A stretch of DNA of 64,000 nt from DATDAH01 sp963823495. GTDB taxonomy: Bacteria > Actinomycetota > Acidimicrobiia > Acidimicrobiales > DATDAH01. A program made the translations under genes and the position numbers. Below are positions 33,410-41,750 of this stretch, piece after piece. Below the pieces are notes generated by a model that was not told the DNA's origin, searched no databases, and saw only the letters and a list, made by a program, of their open reading frames with translations. Position 1 is the stretch's first letter. Each line of letters begins with the position of its first letter. The stretch is taken from assembly GCA_963823495.1 (NCBI GenBank), contig CAWGLV010000001.1, positions 2,108,001 to 2,172,000 of the forward strand. Reading direction: 5' to 3'.

Positions 33410-33551
33410 CTGACGGTCCCGTGGGGCCACGGAGACGAGCCGCAGGTGAGGCGACCAGCGAACACGGTGCGCCATCGCCCGCGCAGCGAGGCGACCGGCG
33501 TGCCCTCGGGACCAGGTTGGATCGGTCCCCTGGGGTTCTCTCGGGCACCAG

Positions 33552-33557
33552 TACACT
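33552..33557 (+). promoter_or_regulatory. -10-like box TACACT for tig
   Basis: TACACT ends 9 nt before the tig ATG at 33567. Nothing else is recognised in 33410-33551. Confidence 0.5.
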
Positions 33558-33566
33558 CCGGCGCTC

Positions 33567-34931
33567 ATGAAGGCCACGGTCGAGACCCTCGAGGGCAACA
33601 AGGTCAAGGTCTCGGTCGAGGTCGACGAGACCGAGTTCGATTCCGCGGTGGACGATGCGTTCCGACGCATCGCCCATGAGGTGCGCATCCCGGGCTTCCG
33701 ACCGGGTAAGGCCCCCCGCCGGATCCTGGAGGCCCAGCTGGGCACGGGGTTCGCTCGCGAGGAGGCGTTGCGCCACGCCCTGCCCGACTACTACGCGCAG
33801 GCGGTCCGCGAGAACGACGTCGACGTCATCGCCCCCCCGGAGATCGACATCACCGCCGGTGAGGCCGAGGGCCCGATCGTCTTCGACGCCGTGGTCGAGA
33901 TCCGTCCGGAGATCGCCATCAGCGGCCACGACGACCTGACGGTCACCATCCCGTCGCCCCTCGTGACCGACGAGGAGATCGACGCCCAGATCGACCGCCT
34001 GCGCCAGAACTTCGCCGAGCTCGAGACCGTCGAGCGCCCGGCCGTCGACGGCGACAACGTCACCATCGACATCGCCGGCTGGGAGGACGACGAACCGGTC
34101 TCGGGCCTCACCGCCGAGGACTACCTCTATGAGGTGGGCGCCGGTGCGGTGGTGGCCGAGATCGACGACCAGCTCCGCGGCGCCAAGGTGGGCGACATCC
34201 TCGAGTTCGACGCCGAGCACCCCGATCCCGACGGCGAGGCGGCACTGCGCCTGCGCATCCTGGTCAAGGAGATCAAGGAGAAGGTGCTCCCCGACGTCGA
34301 CGACGAATGGGCCAACGAGGCCTCGGAGTTCGAGACCGTCGCCGCGCTCCGCGAGGACCTGCGCAAGCGGGCGGCGATGACCCGCGTCGTGATGGCCCAG
34401 ATGGGCCTGCGCAACGCCGCGGCCGAGCGCGTGGGCGAGTTGGTCGAGCTCGACGACGTGCCCGAGGCGATGATCGCCGCCGAGATGGAGCACCGCCTCC
34501 AGGACCTGCTCATGCGCCTGGAGGCCCAGGGGGTCGACTTCGAGGGCTACCTCGCCGGCACCGGCCAGGACCAGGAATCGGTGGTGGGTGAGCTGCGGGA
34601 GGCGGCGGTGCTGGCCACTCGGGCCGACCTCGCGCTGCGGGCCGTCGCCGAAGCCGAGTCCCTCGAGGTGACCGATGAGGACCTCGACGAGGAGCTCGAG
34701 AAGCTGGCCGAGCGTGTCGAGCAGACCCTCGTCGAGGTGCGATCGGCCCTCGAGGAGGGCGACCAGCTCCCGGCGGTACGCTCGGACCTGCGCAAGCGAA
34801 AGGCGCTGGACTGGCTCGTCGAGCACGTCCAGATCGTCGACGAGGACGGCACGCCGGTCGAACGGGCCGATCTCGAGGTACCCGAAGCCGACGAGAACGA
34901 AGCCGACGAGAACGCAGAGGAGCAGGGTTGA
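33567..34931 (+). CDS. tig: Trigger factor
   Basis: A 454-residue ribosome-bound chaperone with peptidyl-prolyl isomerase activity. The N-terminal ribosome-binding motif is IPGFRPGKAPRRILEAQLG (residues ~42-60, GFRxGKxP type). The FKBP-like middle domain begins near PAVDGDNVTIDIAGWEDDEP, and a long helical C-terminal domain ends in an acidic repetitive tail. It heads tig-clpP-clpX; its stop overlaps the clpP ATG by one base (TGATG). Confidence 0.97.
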   Translation: MKATVETLEGNKVKVSVEVDETEFDSAVDDAFRRIAHEVRIPGFRPGKAPRRILEAQLGTGFAREEALRHALPDYYAQAVRENDVDVIAPPEIDITAGEAEGPIVFDAVVEIRPEIAISGHDDLTVTIPSPLVTDEEIDAQIDRLRQNFAELETVERPAVDGDNVTIDIAGWEDDEPVSGLTAEDYLYEVGAGAVVAEIDDQLRGAKVGDILEFDAEHPDPDGEAALRLRILVKEIKEKVLPDVDDEWANEASEFETVAALREDLRKRAAMTRVVMAQMGLRNAAAERVGELVELDDVPEAMIAAEMEHRLQDLLMRLEAQGVDFEGYLAGTGQDQESVVGELREAAVLATRADLALRAVAEAESLEVTDEDLDEELEKLAERVEQTLVEVRSALEEGDQLPAVRSDLRKRKALDWLVEHVQIVDEDGTPVERADLEVPEADENEADENAEEQG

Positions 34932-35569
34932 TGGAGCCGGTGCGCAACTACCTCGTCCCCACGGTGGTCGAGCAGAGCAACCGGGGCGAGCGTGCTTATG
35001 ACCTCTACTCCCGTTTGCTCAAGGAGAACATCATCTTCCTGGGCACGCCGATCGATGACACGATCGCCAACCTGGTCTGCGCCCAGCTGCTGCACCTCGA
35101 GTCCGAGAACCCGGACAAGGACATCAACATCTACATCAACAGCCCGGGTGGGGACATCACGGCGCTGTTCGCGATCTACGACACGATGCAGTACATCAAG
35201 CCCGACATCGCCACCATCTGCTTCGGGCAGGCCGCGTCCGCCGCGGCCGTGCTCCTGGCGGCCGGCGCGAAGGGCAAGCGCCTGGCGCTCCCGCACTCCC
35301 GGATCCTGCTGCACCAGCCCTACGCCGGGGCCCAGGGCCAGGCCACCGACATCGAGTTGGCGGCCAAGGAGATCCTGCGCCTGCGGGAACTGCTCGAGGA
35401 GATCCTCGCCGGGCACACCGGCCAGCCGATCGACCGGATCCACGGTGACACGGACCGGGATTTCGTGATGACCGCCGCGGAGGCCCGCGAATACGGCATC
35501 ATCGACGAGGTGATCGACGCGCGTTCGCTCGCCGACAACGGCGGACCGGTAGCGGCCGTCAGTTCCTGA
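34931..35569 (+). CDS. clpP: ATP-dependent Clp protease proteolytic subunit, clpX-linked
   Basis: 212 residues from ATG 34931 (TGATG overlap with tig); a TTG three bases earlier is also in frame. Triad: Ser in GQAASAAAVLLAAG, His in ILLHQPYAG, Asp in DTDRDFVMTAAEA. INIYINSPGGDITALFAIYD is the handle strand. The residue after the catalytic Ser is Ala rather than the common Met, a difference from the other clpP at 15.6 kb. The two probably form a mixed ring, as in other actinobacteria (inference). Confidence 0.96.
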   Translation: MEPVRNYLVPTVVEQSNRGERAYDLYSRLLKENIIFLGTPIDDTIANLVCAQLLHLESENPDKDINIYINSPGGDITALFAIYDTMQYIKPDIATICFGQAASAAAVLLAAGAKGKRLALPHSRILLHQPYAGAQGQATDIELAAKEILRLRELLEEILAGHTGQPIDRIHGDTDRDFVMTAAEAREYGIIDEVIDARSLADNGGPVAAVSS

Positions 35570-35591
35570 CGCCGACAGGGGGACCAGAGAG

Positions 35592-36863
35592 GTGGCCAAG
35601 TTCGGAGACGGGGGGGAGCTTCTCAAGTGCTCCTTCTGCGGGAAGTCCCAGAAGCAGGTCAAGAAGCTCATCGCAGGACCGGGGGTCTACATCTGCGACG
35701 AGTGCATCGACCTGTGCAACGAGATCATCGAGGAGGAGCTGGCTGAGACCTCCGACGTCAGCTTCGACGAGCTGCCCAAGCCTCGGGAGATCTTCGAGTT
35801 CCTGAACGACTACATCGTCGGCCAGAGCCACGCCAAGAAGATCCTCTCGGTGGCGGTCTACAACCACTACAAGCGGATGCAGATGGGCAATGGCGACAGC
35901 GAGGTCGAGCTGGCCAAGTCCAACATCCTGCTGATCGGGCCCACGGGCTGTGGCAAGACGCTGCTGGCCCAGACCCTCGCCCGCATGCTGAACGTGCCCT
36001 TCGCCATCGCCGATGCCACCGCACTCACCGAGGCGGGCTATGTCGGCGAGGACGTCGAGAACATACTGCTCAAGCTCATCCAGGCCGCGGACTACGACGT
36101 CAAGAAGGCCGAGACCGGGATCATCTACATCGATGAGATCGACAAGATCGCCCGCAAGAGCGAGAACCCGTCGATCACCCGGGACGTCTCGGGTGAAGGC
36201 GTGCAGCAGGCCCTGCTCAAGATCCTGGAGGGGACCACCGCCTCGGTACCGCCCCAGGGGGGGCGCAAGCACCCCCACCAGGAGTTCATCCAGATCGACA
36301 CGACCAACGTGCTGTTCATCTGCGGCGGCGCCTTCGCCGGTCTCGAGAAGATCATCGAGTCCCGGGTCGGGCGCAAGGGCGTGGGCTTCGGGGCCGACAT
36401 CGGCGGGATCGACCAGAAGGACCTCGGCTCGATCTATGGCGACGTGTTGCCCGAGGACTTCCTCAAGTTCGGGCTCATCCCCGAGTTCGTGGGCCGGCTG
36501 CCGGTCGTCGGGGCCGTGTCGAACCTCGACGCCGAGGCCCTGATCGAGATCCTGGTCGAGCCCAAGAACGCCCTGACCCGTCAGTACTGCCGCCTGTTCG
36601 AGTTCGAGGACGTCGAGCTGGAGTTCAAGGACGACGCCCTCGAGGCCATCGCCGAGCTGGCGCTGTTGCGGGGCACCGGGGCCCGAGGCCTGCGGGCCAT
36701 CCTCGAAGAGGTGTTGAACGAGGTCATGTTCGAGCTGCCCAGCCGCGGGGACGTGTCCAAGTGCGTGATCGACCGGCAGGTCGTCCAGGACCACGCCGTG
36801 CCGACGCTGGTGCCGCGCAAGGACTCCGACCGACCCGCCCGACCCCGCCGGGCCGCGTCGTGA
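35592..36863 (+). CDS. clpX: ATP-dependent Clp protease ATP-binding subunit ClpX
   Basis: 423 residues. The N-terminal zinc-binding domain has CSFCGK and ICDECIDLC. Walker A is GPTGCGKTLLAQ, with Cys where most ClpX have Ser; Walker B IIYIDEIDKI; pore loop GYVG; GGRKHPHQ corresponds to the RKH loop. The ClpP-docking IGF loop reads VGFGA. It unfolds tagged substrates, including SsrA-tagged proteins, and feeds ClpP. The GTG start lies 22 nt after clpP. The stop overlaps the next GTG (GTGA). Confidence 0.97.
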   Translation: MAKFGDGGELLKCSFCGKSQKQVKKLIAGPGVYICDECIDLCNEIIEEELAETSDVSFDELPKPREIFEFLNDYIVGQSHAKKILSVAVYNHYKRMQMGNGDSEVELAKSNILLIGPTGCGKTLLAQTLARMLNVPFAIADATALTEAGYVGEDVENILLKLIQAADYDVKKAETGIIYIDEIDKIARKSENPSITRDVSGEGVQQALLKILEGTTASVPPQGGRKHPHQEFIQIDTTNVLFICGGAFAGLEKIIESRVGRKGVGFGADIGGIDQKDLGSIYGDVLPEDFLKFGLIPEFVGRLPVVGAVSNLDAEALIEILVEPKNALTRQYCRLFEFEDVELEFKDDALEAIAELALLRGTGARGLRAILEEVLNEVMFELPSRGDVSKCVIDRQVVQDHAVPTLVPRKDSDRPARPRRAAS

Positions 36864-37372
36864 ACCGGACGACCAAAGGCGCCCTCATCGGTGGTGGCGT
36901 CGGCGCTCTGGTCGCGGTCGCCCAGACCGTCCGGGCCGAGGACGACCCCCCTCAGGTGGTGGCCCTGCGGGCGGCACGCGGTGCCGCCGAGGGCGCCGCG
37001 GTCGGTGCTCTGGTGGGCTGGGTGCTGGATCGCACCTCGGCCTCGAAGGCGACGGGCGTCGCGGCCTACGCCGAGGTGGCCAAGGACCTCTGGTCAGGAG
37101 CGCGGGAGACGGCCGGACAGGCCTATGAGGCGACGCGTCCCCGGGTGGAGAGCGCCTATGAGGCGACCCGCCCCCGGGTGGAGAGCGCCTATGAGGCGAC
37201 CCGCCCCCGGGTGGAGCACGCCGTCGAGGTGACCATCCCTGTGGTCGAGCAGGCCACGGAGGTGGCCCTGGAACTGGCCGAGCAGGCCACGGAGGTGGCC
37301 CTCGACCTCGCCGAGCAGGCCACGGAGGTGGCCCTGGAACTGGCCGAGGCCGCCCGCCGCCGCGCTGCGTGA
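36860..37372 (+). CDS. Small protein with 11-residue tandem repeats, coupled to clpX
   Basis: 170 residues from GTG 36860, overlapping the clpX stop (GTGA). The first half has a Gly/Ala-rich hydrophobic segment (GALIGGGVGALVAVAQ) and a second one (GAAEGAAVGALVGWVLD), both of glycine-zipper type. The second half consists of 11-residue repeats: AYEATRPRVES three times and EQATEVALELA three times, nearly exact in DNA. Eleven-residue periodicity makes a shallow amphipathic helix, as in membrane- or lipid-surface-binding proteins. No known family is recognised. I infer a membrane-associated helper or substrate linked to the Clp system. Confidence 0.75.
   Translation: MNRTTKGALIGGGVGALVAVAQTVRAEDDPPQVVALRAARGAAEGAAVGALVGWVLDRTSASKATGVAAYAEVAKDLWSGARETAGQAYEATRPRVESAYEATRPRVESAYEATRPRVEHAVEVTIPVVEQATEVALELAEQATEVALDLAEQATEVALELAEAARRRAA
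37121..37345 (+). repeat. Two sets of 33-bp tandem repeats
   Basis: Set one: 37121-37153, 37154-37186, 37187-37219. Set two: 37247-37279, 37280-37312, 37313-37345. Copies within a set differ at a few bases only. Each unit encodes 11 residues, so copy-number change keeps the frame. Confidence 0.9.
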
Positions 37373-37463
37373 CGCGGCGCGGGCGTCAGCCGGAGCAGCT
37401 CGCATGTGCTTGCTGGATCGGCGGCGCCGGCGTTCCTGAGCACCGCGAAGGCACGCGAGGGTG

Positions 37464-38759
37464 ATGGACCCGGCAGGAGCTCGCCGGTGGCTCGATGGTC
37501 ACGTGAACCTCGAGGCCGGCACCGTCACCGCCGGTGTGGTCGACGACCTCTCGCTTGACCGCATGCGGGCTCTCGTCGGCGTGCTCGGTGATCCACAGAC
37601 CGCCTACCCCGTGATCCACCTGACCGGGACGAACGGCAAGGGCTCCACGGCGCGGATGCTGGAGGCGATCCTGCGGGGTCACGGCCTGTCGGTCGGTCTC
37701 TACACCAGCCCTCACCTGGAATCGCTGAACGAACGCATCGTCTGGGACGGCCGGCCCATTCCCGACGACGACCTGGCCGACGTGCTCGGTGAGCTGGCGT
37801 CGGTCGAGGCGATGGTCGACGGTGACCTGACGTGGTTCGAACTGGTCACTGCGGCCGCGTTCGCCTGGTTCGCCCAGCAGGCGGTCGATGTCGCCGTCGT
37901 GGAGGTCGGCCTCCTCGGCCGCTACGACGCGACCAACGTCGCCGACGGCCTGGTCGCCGTGGTCACCAACGTCGGCCGTGACCACACCGATGGCGCGGAG
38001 GGTTGGCGGCGGGCCATCGCGGAGGAGAAGGCCGGCATCGTCGAGCCCGGATCCATCCTGGTGCTGGGGGAGACCGATCCCGAGCTGCAGGCCATCTTCG
38101 AGGCCGAGGGCCCCGAGCGGACCTGGCGGCGGGACCGCGACTTCGCCGCGGAGGACGCCCGGGTCGCGGTGGGTGGGCGGGTCCTCGACATCCGTACCCC
38201 CCGGGGCCGCCTCGCCGAGGTGTTCGTGCCGGTGCACGGGGCCCACCAGGGCGACAACCTCGCGTTGGCCGTGGCCGCGGCCGAGGCGTTCTTCGACCGC
38301 CCGTTGGACGGTGAGGTGGTGGGGGAGGCCTTGGCCGACCTGACTCTGCCCGGTCGCTTCGAGATCATGGGCCGGGAGCCGCTGGTCGTCCTCGACGGCG
38401 CCCACAACCCCGACGGCATGGCCGCGCTGACCACGACCCTCCACGACGACTTCGCCGACGTCCCCAGCACCGTGGTCGTCTTGGGGATGCTCAGCGGTCG
38501 TGATCCCGACGCGATGGTCGAAGCCCTGGAGCTCACCGCCCACGACGTGCTCCTCGCCACGGCACCGCCGACCGGCCGGGCGTTGCCTGCGGCCGAGGTG
38601 GGCGAGGCTGCCGCTCGGGCAGGGGTCGAGGTCGAGGTCGTCCCCGATGTGGTCGAGGCCCTCGGTCGGGCCCGAGCCATTGCCACCAGCGAGGACCGCA
38701 TCATCGTCACCGGCAGCCTCTACGTCGTCGGCGCCGCCAGGGCCGTGCTCACCGGTTAG
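37464..38759 (+). CDS. folC: Bifunctional dihydrofolate synthase / folylpolyglutamate synthase
   Basis: 431 residues from ATG 37464 (a GTG just before is also possible; a GAGGG stretch lies just upstream). Mur-ligase fold: P-loop HLTGTNGKGSTARML, then YTSPHLESLNERI, EVGLLGRYDATN, NVGRDH and VLDGAHNPDGM in the C-terminal domain. It adds glutamate to dihydropteroate and folates. It is convergent with the SRPBCC gene, overlapping by 11 nt. Confidence 0.95.
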   Translation: MDPAGARRWLDGHVNLEAGTVTAGVVDDLSLDRMRALVGVLGDPQTAYPVIHLTGTNGKGSTARMLEAILRGHGLSVGLYTSPHLESLNERIVWDGRPIPDDDLADVLGELASVEAMVDGDLTWFELVTAAAFAWFAQQAVDVAVVEVGLLGRYDATNVADGLVAVVTNVGRDHTDGAEGWRRAIAEEKAGIVEPGSILVLGETDPELQAIFEAEGPERTWRRDRDFAAEDARVAVGGRVLDIRTPRGRLAEVFVPVHGAHQGDNLALAVAAAEAFFDRPLDGEVVGEALADLTLPGRFEIMGREPLVVLDGAHNPDGMAALTTTLHDDFADVPSTVVVLGMLSGRDPDAMVEALELTAHDVLLATAPPTGRALPAAEVGEAAARAGVEVEVVPDVVEALGRARAIATSEDRIIVTGSLYVVGAARAVLTG

Positions 38760-39171
38760 CCGCTTCGGCGGCGGCCTTGAAGCCTTCGTTCTCCTGCTGG
38801 AGGGCCTTGGCCAGGGCGCGGTGGGCGACCCGGCCGAAGAGACCGCTGCCGAAGCCCTCGAGGTCGAGCGTGAGGCGGTTCGTGCAGCCGGCCTGGGTGG
38901 GCGTGATGTGATGGCCGCCCCGCATGTGGATCGGGCCCATCTCGGCGTCCCATTCGAAGTGGTTCGGTTCGAGGCGGGTCACCGTCCACACCCGGGCCCG
39001 TTGGGCGGGTTGCCTGACCCGGGCCTGGCTGCCGACGGCCACGGGCCCCTCGTCGAGCCGGCTGATCTCGGTCATGGTCGGCGTGATGTCCGGCCACCGC
39101 TCGACATCGAGGGTCAAGGTCCACACCATCTCGGCCGGGGCCGCGACGGCGATCTCGTTCTCCAGATGCAT
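38749..39171 (-). CDS. SRPBCC-fold (polyketide cyclase/START-like) protein
   Basis: 140 residues from the ATG at 39171 (TATCCT 6 nt upstream fixes the start). It begins ENEIAVAAPAEMVWTLTLDV, the typical first strand and helix of the SRPBCC fold, continues RWPDITPTMTEISRL and VWTVTRLEPNHFEWDAEM, and ends in a long helix. Ligand unknown. Divergent from ndk, with a 72-nt shared control region. Confidence 0.82.
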   Translation of the reverse strand: MHLENEIAVAAPAEMVWTLTLDVERWPDITPTMTEISRLDEGPVAVGSQARVRQPAQRARVWTVTRLEPNHFEWDAEMGPIHMRGGHHITPTQAGCTNRLTLDLEGFGSGLFGRVAHRALAKALQQENEGFKAAAEAANR

Positions 39172-39177
39172 CGGCGA

Positions 39178-39183
39178 AGGATA
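39178..39183 (-). promoter_or_regulatory. -10-like box TATCCT for the SRPBCC gene
   Basis: TATCCT lies 6 nt before the ATG at 39171. Confidence 0.45.
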
Positions 39184-39227
39184 GATCCGGTTCTCGGCGT
39201 GTTCCGCGGAAGGATTTCCCCGGCCGG

Positions 39228-39233
39228 TAGCCT
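39228..39233 (+). promoter_or_regulatory. -10-like box TAGCCT for ndk
   Basis: TAGCCT ends 10 nt before the ndk ATG at 39244. Confidence 0.5.
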
Positions 39234-39243
39234 CGCCTGCCTC

Positions 39244-39654
39244 ATGAACCGGACACTCGTCATCGCCAAGCCGGACGCCGTCGAGCGCGGCCTTTCCGGG
39301 CAGATCCTCGCCCGCTTCGAGGCCAAGGGCCTGAAGCTGGTCGCCGCCGAACTGCGCTCGGTGGACCGTGAGACGGCCGCCAGGCACTACGCCGAGCACG
39401 AGGGCAAGGGCTTCTACCAGGAGCTCATCAGCTTCATCACCCGCTCGCCGGCGTTGCTCATGGTCATCGAGGGGCCCGAGGACACCTGGCAGATCGTGCG
39501 CACGATGATGGGGGCCACCAACTCCGCCGAGGCCGCGCCGGGCACGATCCGTGGTGACCTGTCGCCCTCCTTCACCGAGAACCTGGTCCACGGCTCGGAC
39601 TCCGCCGAGTCCGCCGAGCGCGAGATCGCCATCTGGTTCCCCGACCTGGCCTGA
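39244..39654 (+). CDS. ndk: Nucleoside diphosphate kinase
   Basis: 136 residues, standard size. NRTLVIAKPDAVERGLSGQI opens the ferredoxin-like fold, and the phospho-His is in NLVHGSDSAESAEREI. It transfers phosphate between nucleoside di- and triphosphates. The ATG at 39244 follows TAGCCT; the frame is open further upstream, but that part is antisense to the SRPBCC gene. Confidence 0.97.
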   Translation: MNRTLVIAKPDAVERGLSGQILARFEAKGLKLVAAELRSVDRETAARHYAEHEGKGFYQELISFITRSPALLMVIEGPEDTWQIVRTMMGATNSAEAAPGTIRGDLSPSFTENLVHGSDSAESAEREIAIWFPDLA

Positions 39655-39664
39655 TCCGGCGTGA

Positions 39665-39701
39665 GTTGGTCACGCTGGGCGTGACCAACCGACGCAATTT
39701 C
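39665..39701. repeat. Palindromic element, copy 1 (after ndk)
   Basis: A perfect 11-bp stem (39665-39675 with 39679-39689) with a TGG loop, followed by CGACGCAATTTC at 39690-39701. The same core recurs after proB at 54.5 kb. It lies 10 nt past the ndk stop and could act as a terminator. Confidence 0.65.
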
Positions 39702-39765
39702 GGACTGGTCGGGAGGTGTGACACGTGCGACGGGGGGCGAGTTCGCCCAAACGTTGCAGATTGGT

Positions 39766-39771
39766 TACAAT
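39766..39771 (+). promoter_or_regulatory. Possible distal promoter box TACAAT for mreB
   Basis: TACAAT stands in the most AT-rich part of this intergenic stretch, 94 nt before the mreB ATG. It is a good -10 match, but the -35 is unclear. Confidence 0.3.
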
Positions 39772-39822
39772 CCCGTCCGGCGAGTGGAGTGGGGATGTCC
39801 GACCGAGCCTGGTCCTGTGACC

Positions 39823-39828
39823 TAGGCT
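39823..39828 (+). promoter_or_regulatory. Possible proximal promoter box TAGGCT for mreB
   Basis: TAGGCT lies 37 nt before the mreB ATG, so mreB would have a leader of about 30 nt, unlike the leaderless genes. Confidence 0.35.
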
Positions 39829-39865
39829 GCGGGCAGCCGGCGCTTCGCTGACTGACAGCGACCCC

Positions 39866-40915
39866 ATGAGGACCCTGATGTCCGACAGCATGTTGACCCA
39901 GGTCATGGGGCGGGACATGGCGGTGGATCTCGGCACGGCGAACACGCTCGTCTACGTGCGCGGACGCGGCATCGTGCTGAACGAGCCCTCCGTGGTGGCC
40001 ATCAACACCAAGGACGGGCGGCCGCTGGCCGTGGGCTCGGAGGCCAAGCGCATGATCGGGCGGACCCCCGCCCACATCCAGGCTATCCGTCCCCTGGCCG
40101 ACGGGGTCATCGCCGACTTCGACATCTGCGAGAAGATGCTGCGGTACTTCATCCACAAGGTGCACCAACGCCGTTGGGTGAAGCCCCGCATGGTCATCTG
40201 CGTGCCCTCCGGCATCACCGGGGTCGAGCAGCGGGCCGTGCAGGAGGCCGCGGAGTTCGCCGGCGCCCGCAAGCCCGCCTACATCATCGAGGAGCCCATG
40301 GCCGCGGCCATCGGCGCGGGCCTACCGGTTCAGGACCCGACCGGCAACATGATCGTCGACATCGGCGGCGGTACCACCGAGGTGGCGGTCATCTCCCTCG
40401 GCGGGATCGTGGCCGCCCACTCCTCCCGGGTCGGCGGGGACGAGCTGGACGAGGCCATCGGCTCCTACATGAAGAAGGAGTACAGCCTCGTCCTCGGGGA
40501 GCGCACCTGTGAGGAGGTCAAGATCGCCCTCGGGTCGGCCTGGCCGCTCAAGGAGGAGCTGGAGGCCGAGATCCGGGGCCGCGACCTGGTCAGCGGCCTG
40601 CCCAAGACGGTCACGGTCTCCACCGGTGACCTGCGCGAGGGCATCGAGGAGCCGGTGTCCTCGATCATCGACGCGGTGAAGTCCACGCTGGACAAGACCC
40701 CGCCCGAGCTGGCCGCCGACGTCATGGAGAAGGGGATCATGCTGGCCGGGGGCGGCGCCCTGCTGAACGGGTTCCCGCAGCGGCTGGCCCACGAGACCGG
40801 GATGCCCGTGCGGGTGGCCGAGAACCCACTCTTCGCCGTGGCCCTCGGCTCGGGGCAGTCGCTCGAGGAGTTCGAGGCACTCAAGGGGGTCCTCTTCTCG
40901 TCGAACCGCCTCTAG
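39866..40915 (+). CDS. mreB: Rod-shape determining protein MreB
   Basis: A 349-residue bacterial actin. Phosphate-1 motif MAVDLGTANTLVYVRGRGIV, the VVAINTKDGRPLAVGSEAKRM segment, phosphate-2 MIVDIGGGTTEVAVISLGG, and the adenosine motif IMLAGGGALLNGFPQRLA. It polymerises under the membrane and guides the elongation machinery encoded next. ATG 39866 was used; an in-frame ATG 12 nt later is an alternative. First gene of mreB-mreC-mreD-mrdA-rodA. Confidence 0.97.
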   Translation: MRTLMSDSMLTQVMGRDMAVDLGTANTLVYVRGRGIVLNEPSVVAINTKDGRPLAVGSEAKRMIGRTPAHIQAIRPLADGVIADFDICEKMLRYFIHKVHQRRWVKPRMVICVPSGITGVEQRAVQEAAEFAGARKPAYIIEEPMAAAIGAGLPVQDPTGNMIVDIGGGTTEVAVISLGGIVAAHSSRVGGDELDEAIGSYMKKEYSLVLGERTCEEVKIALGSAWPLKEELEAEIRGRDLVSGLPKTVTVSTGDLREGIEEPVSSIIDAVKSTLDKTPPELAADVMEKGIMLAGGGALLNGFPQRLAHETGMPVRVAENPLFAVALGSGQSLEEFEALKGVLFSSNRL

Positions 40916-40931
40916 CGGTTCCCCTCCTGCC

Positions 40932-41750
40932 GTGTTGTCCCGAGGTTCGGGCCATTCCCGATTCACGCTGGCCGTGCTCGTGGTCATCTCCGTCACGGTC
41001 TTGGCCGTCGACCTGCTCGGTGTCGGTCCCGTCGACCTTGTCCGGGACACCGTCGGCGGGGTGCTGAGCCCCGTGCGGGCGGTCGGCGACGGCCTCTTCG
41101 GTCGCGACGACAGCGCGGAGGTCGAGCGCCTGCGCAACCGGATCGCCGAACTGGAGGGGGCCGAGGCCGCCGCCGCCAACGCCGAAGCCGAGTTGCGGCG
41201 TCTCCAGGAGCAGCTCGGCCTCGACATCCCCGCCGACATCGACCTGGTGGCGGCCAACGTCATCAGCGAGGCCGTGGGCAACTTCGACCGGAGCATCGAG
41301 ATCGACAAGGGGGCCGACGCCGGCATCGAGGTCGACATGCCCGTGCGGACCCGGGCCGGGTTGGTCGGGGTGGTCGAGTCGGTGACCTTCACCAGCGCCC
41401 GCATCCGGTTGATCACCGACAACACCGTGAACGTGGGCGTCGAGCATTCCGAGAGTGGTGATGCCGCGGTGGCCCACGGCCAGGGTGAGGGCCGGCCCCT
41501 CCTCGTCGAGGATGCGTTCGAGGCGGGCACCGAGGTGTCGGAGGGCGATGTGTTCGTCACCGCCGGCACCGAAGGCAGCAACTTCCCTCCCGACATCCCC
41601 GTGGGGAGCGCCGTGCGGGTCCAGGGGGCGGCCAACCCCCTCGAACAAGAGGTCTTCCTCGAGTCCTATGCCGACCTCGGCCGTCTGACCCAGGTCGCCG
41701 TCGTGCTCTTCACGCCCGCGTCGGTCGCGACAGCACCGGCGGACCGGTGA
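40932..41750 (+). CDS. mreC: Rod-shape determining protein MreC
   Basis: 272 residues: a short cytoplasmic start, one membrane helix (FTLAVLVVISVTVLAVDLLG), a coiled coil (EVERLRNRIAELEGAEAAAA) and a beta-rich periplasmic part with GADAGIEVDMPVRTRAGLVG. It links MreB to PBP2. The GTG at 40932 is 16 nt after mreB, and the end overlaps mreD (GTGA). Confidence 0.93.
   Translation: MLSRGSGHSRFTLAVLVVISVTVLAVDLLGVGPVDLVRDTVGGVLSPVRAVGDGLFGRDDSAEVERLRNRIAELEGAEAAAANAEAELRRLQEQLGLDIPADIDLVAANVISEAVGNFDRSIEIDKGADAGIEVDMPVRTRAGLVGVVESVTFTSARIRLITDNTVNVGVEHSESGDAAVAHGQGEGRPLLVEDAFEAGTEVSEGDVFVTAGTEGSNFPPDIPVGSAVRVQGAANPLEQEVFLESYADLGRLTQVAVVLFTPASVATAPADR

Noticed and set aside
38500..39243. Longer ndk start upstream of 39244
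   Set aside because: The extra 248 codons are antisense to the SRPBCC gene. The ATG at 39244 has the conserved NDK N-terminus and a promoter box.
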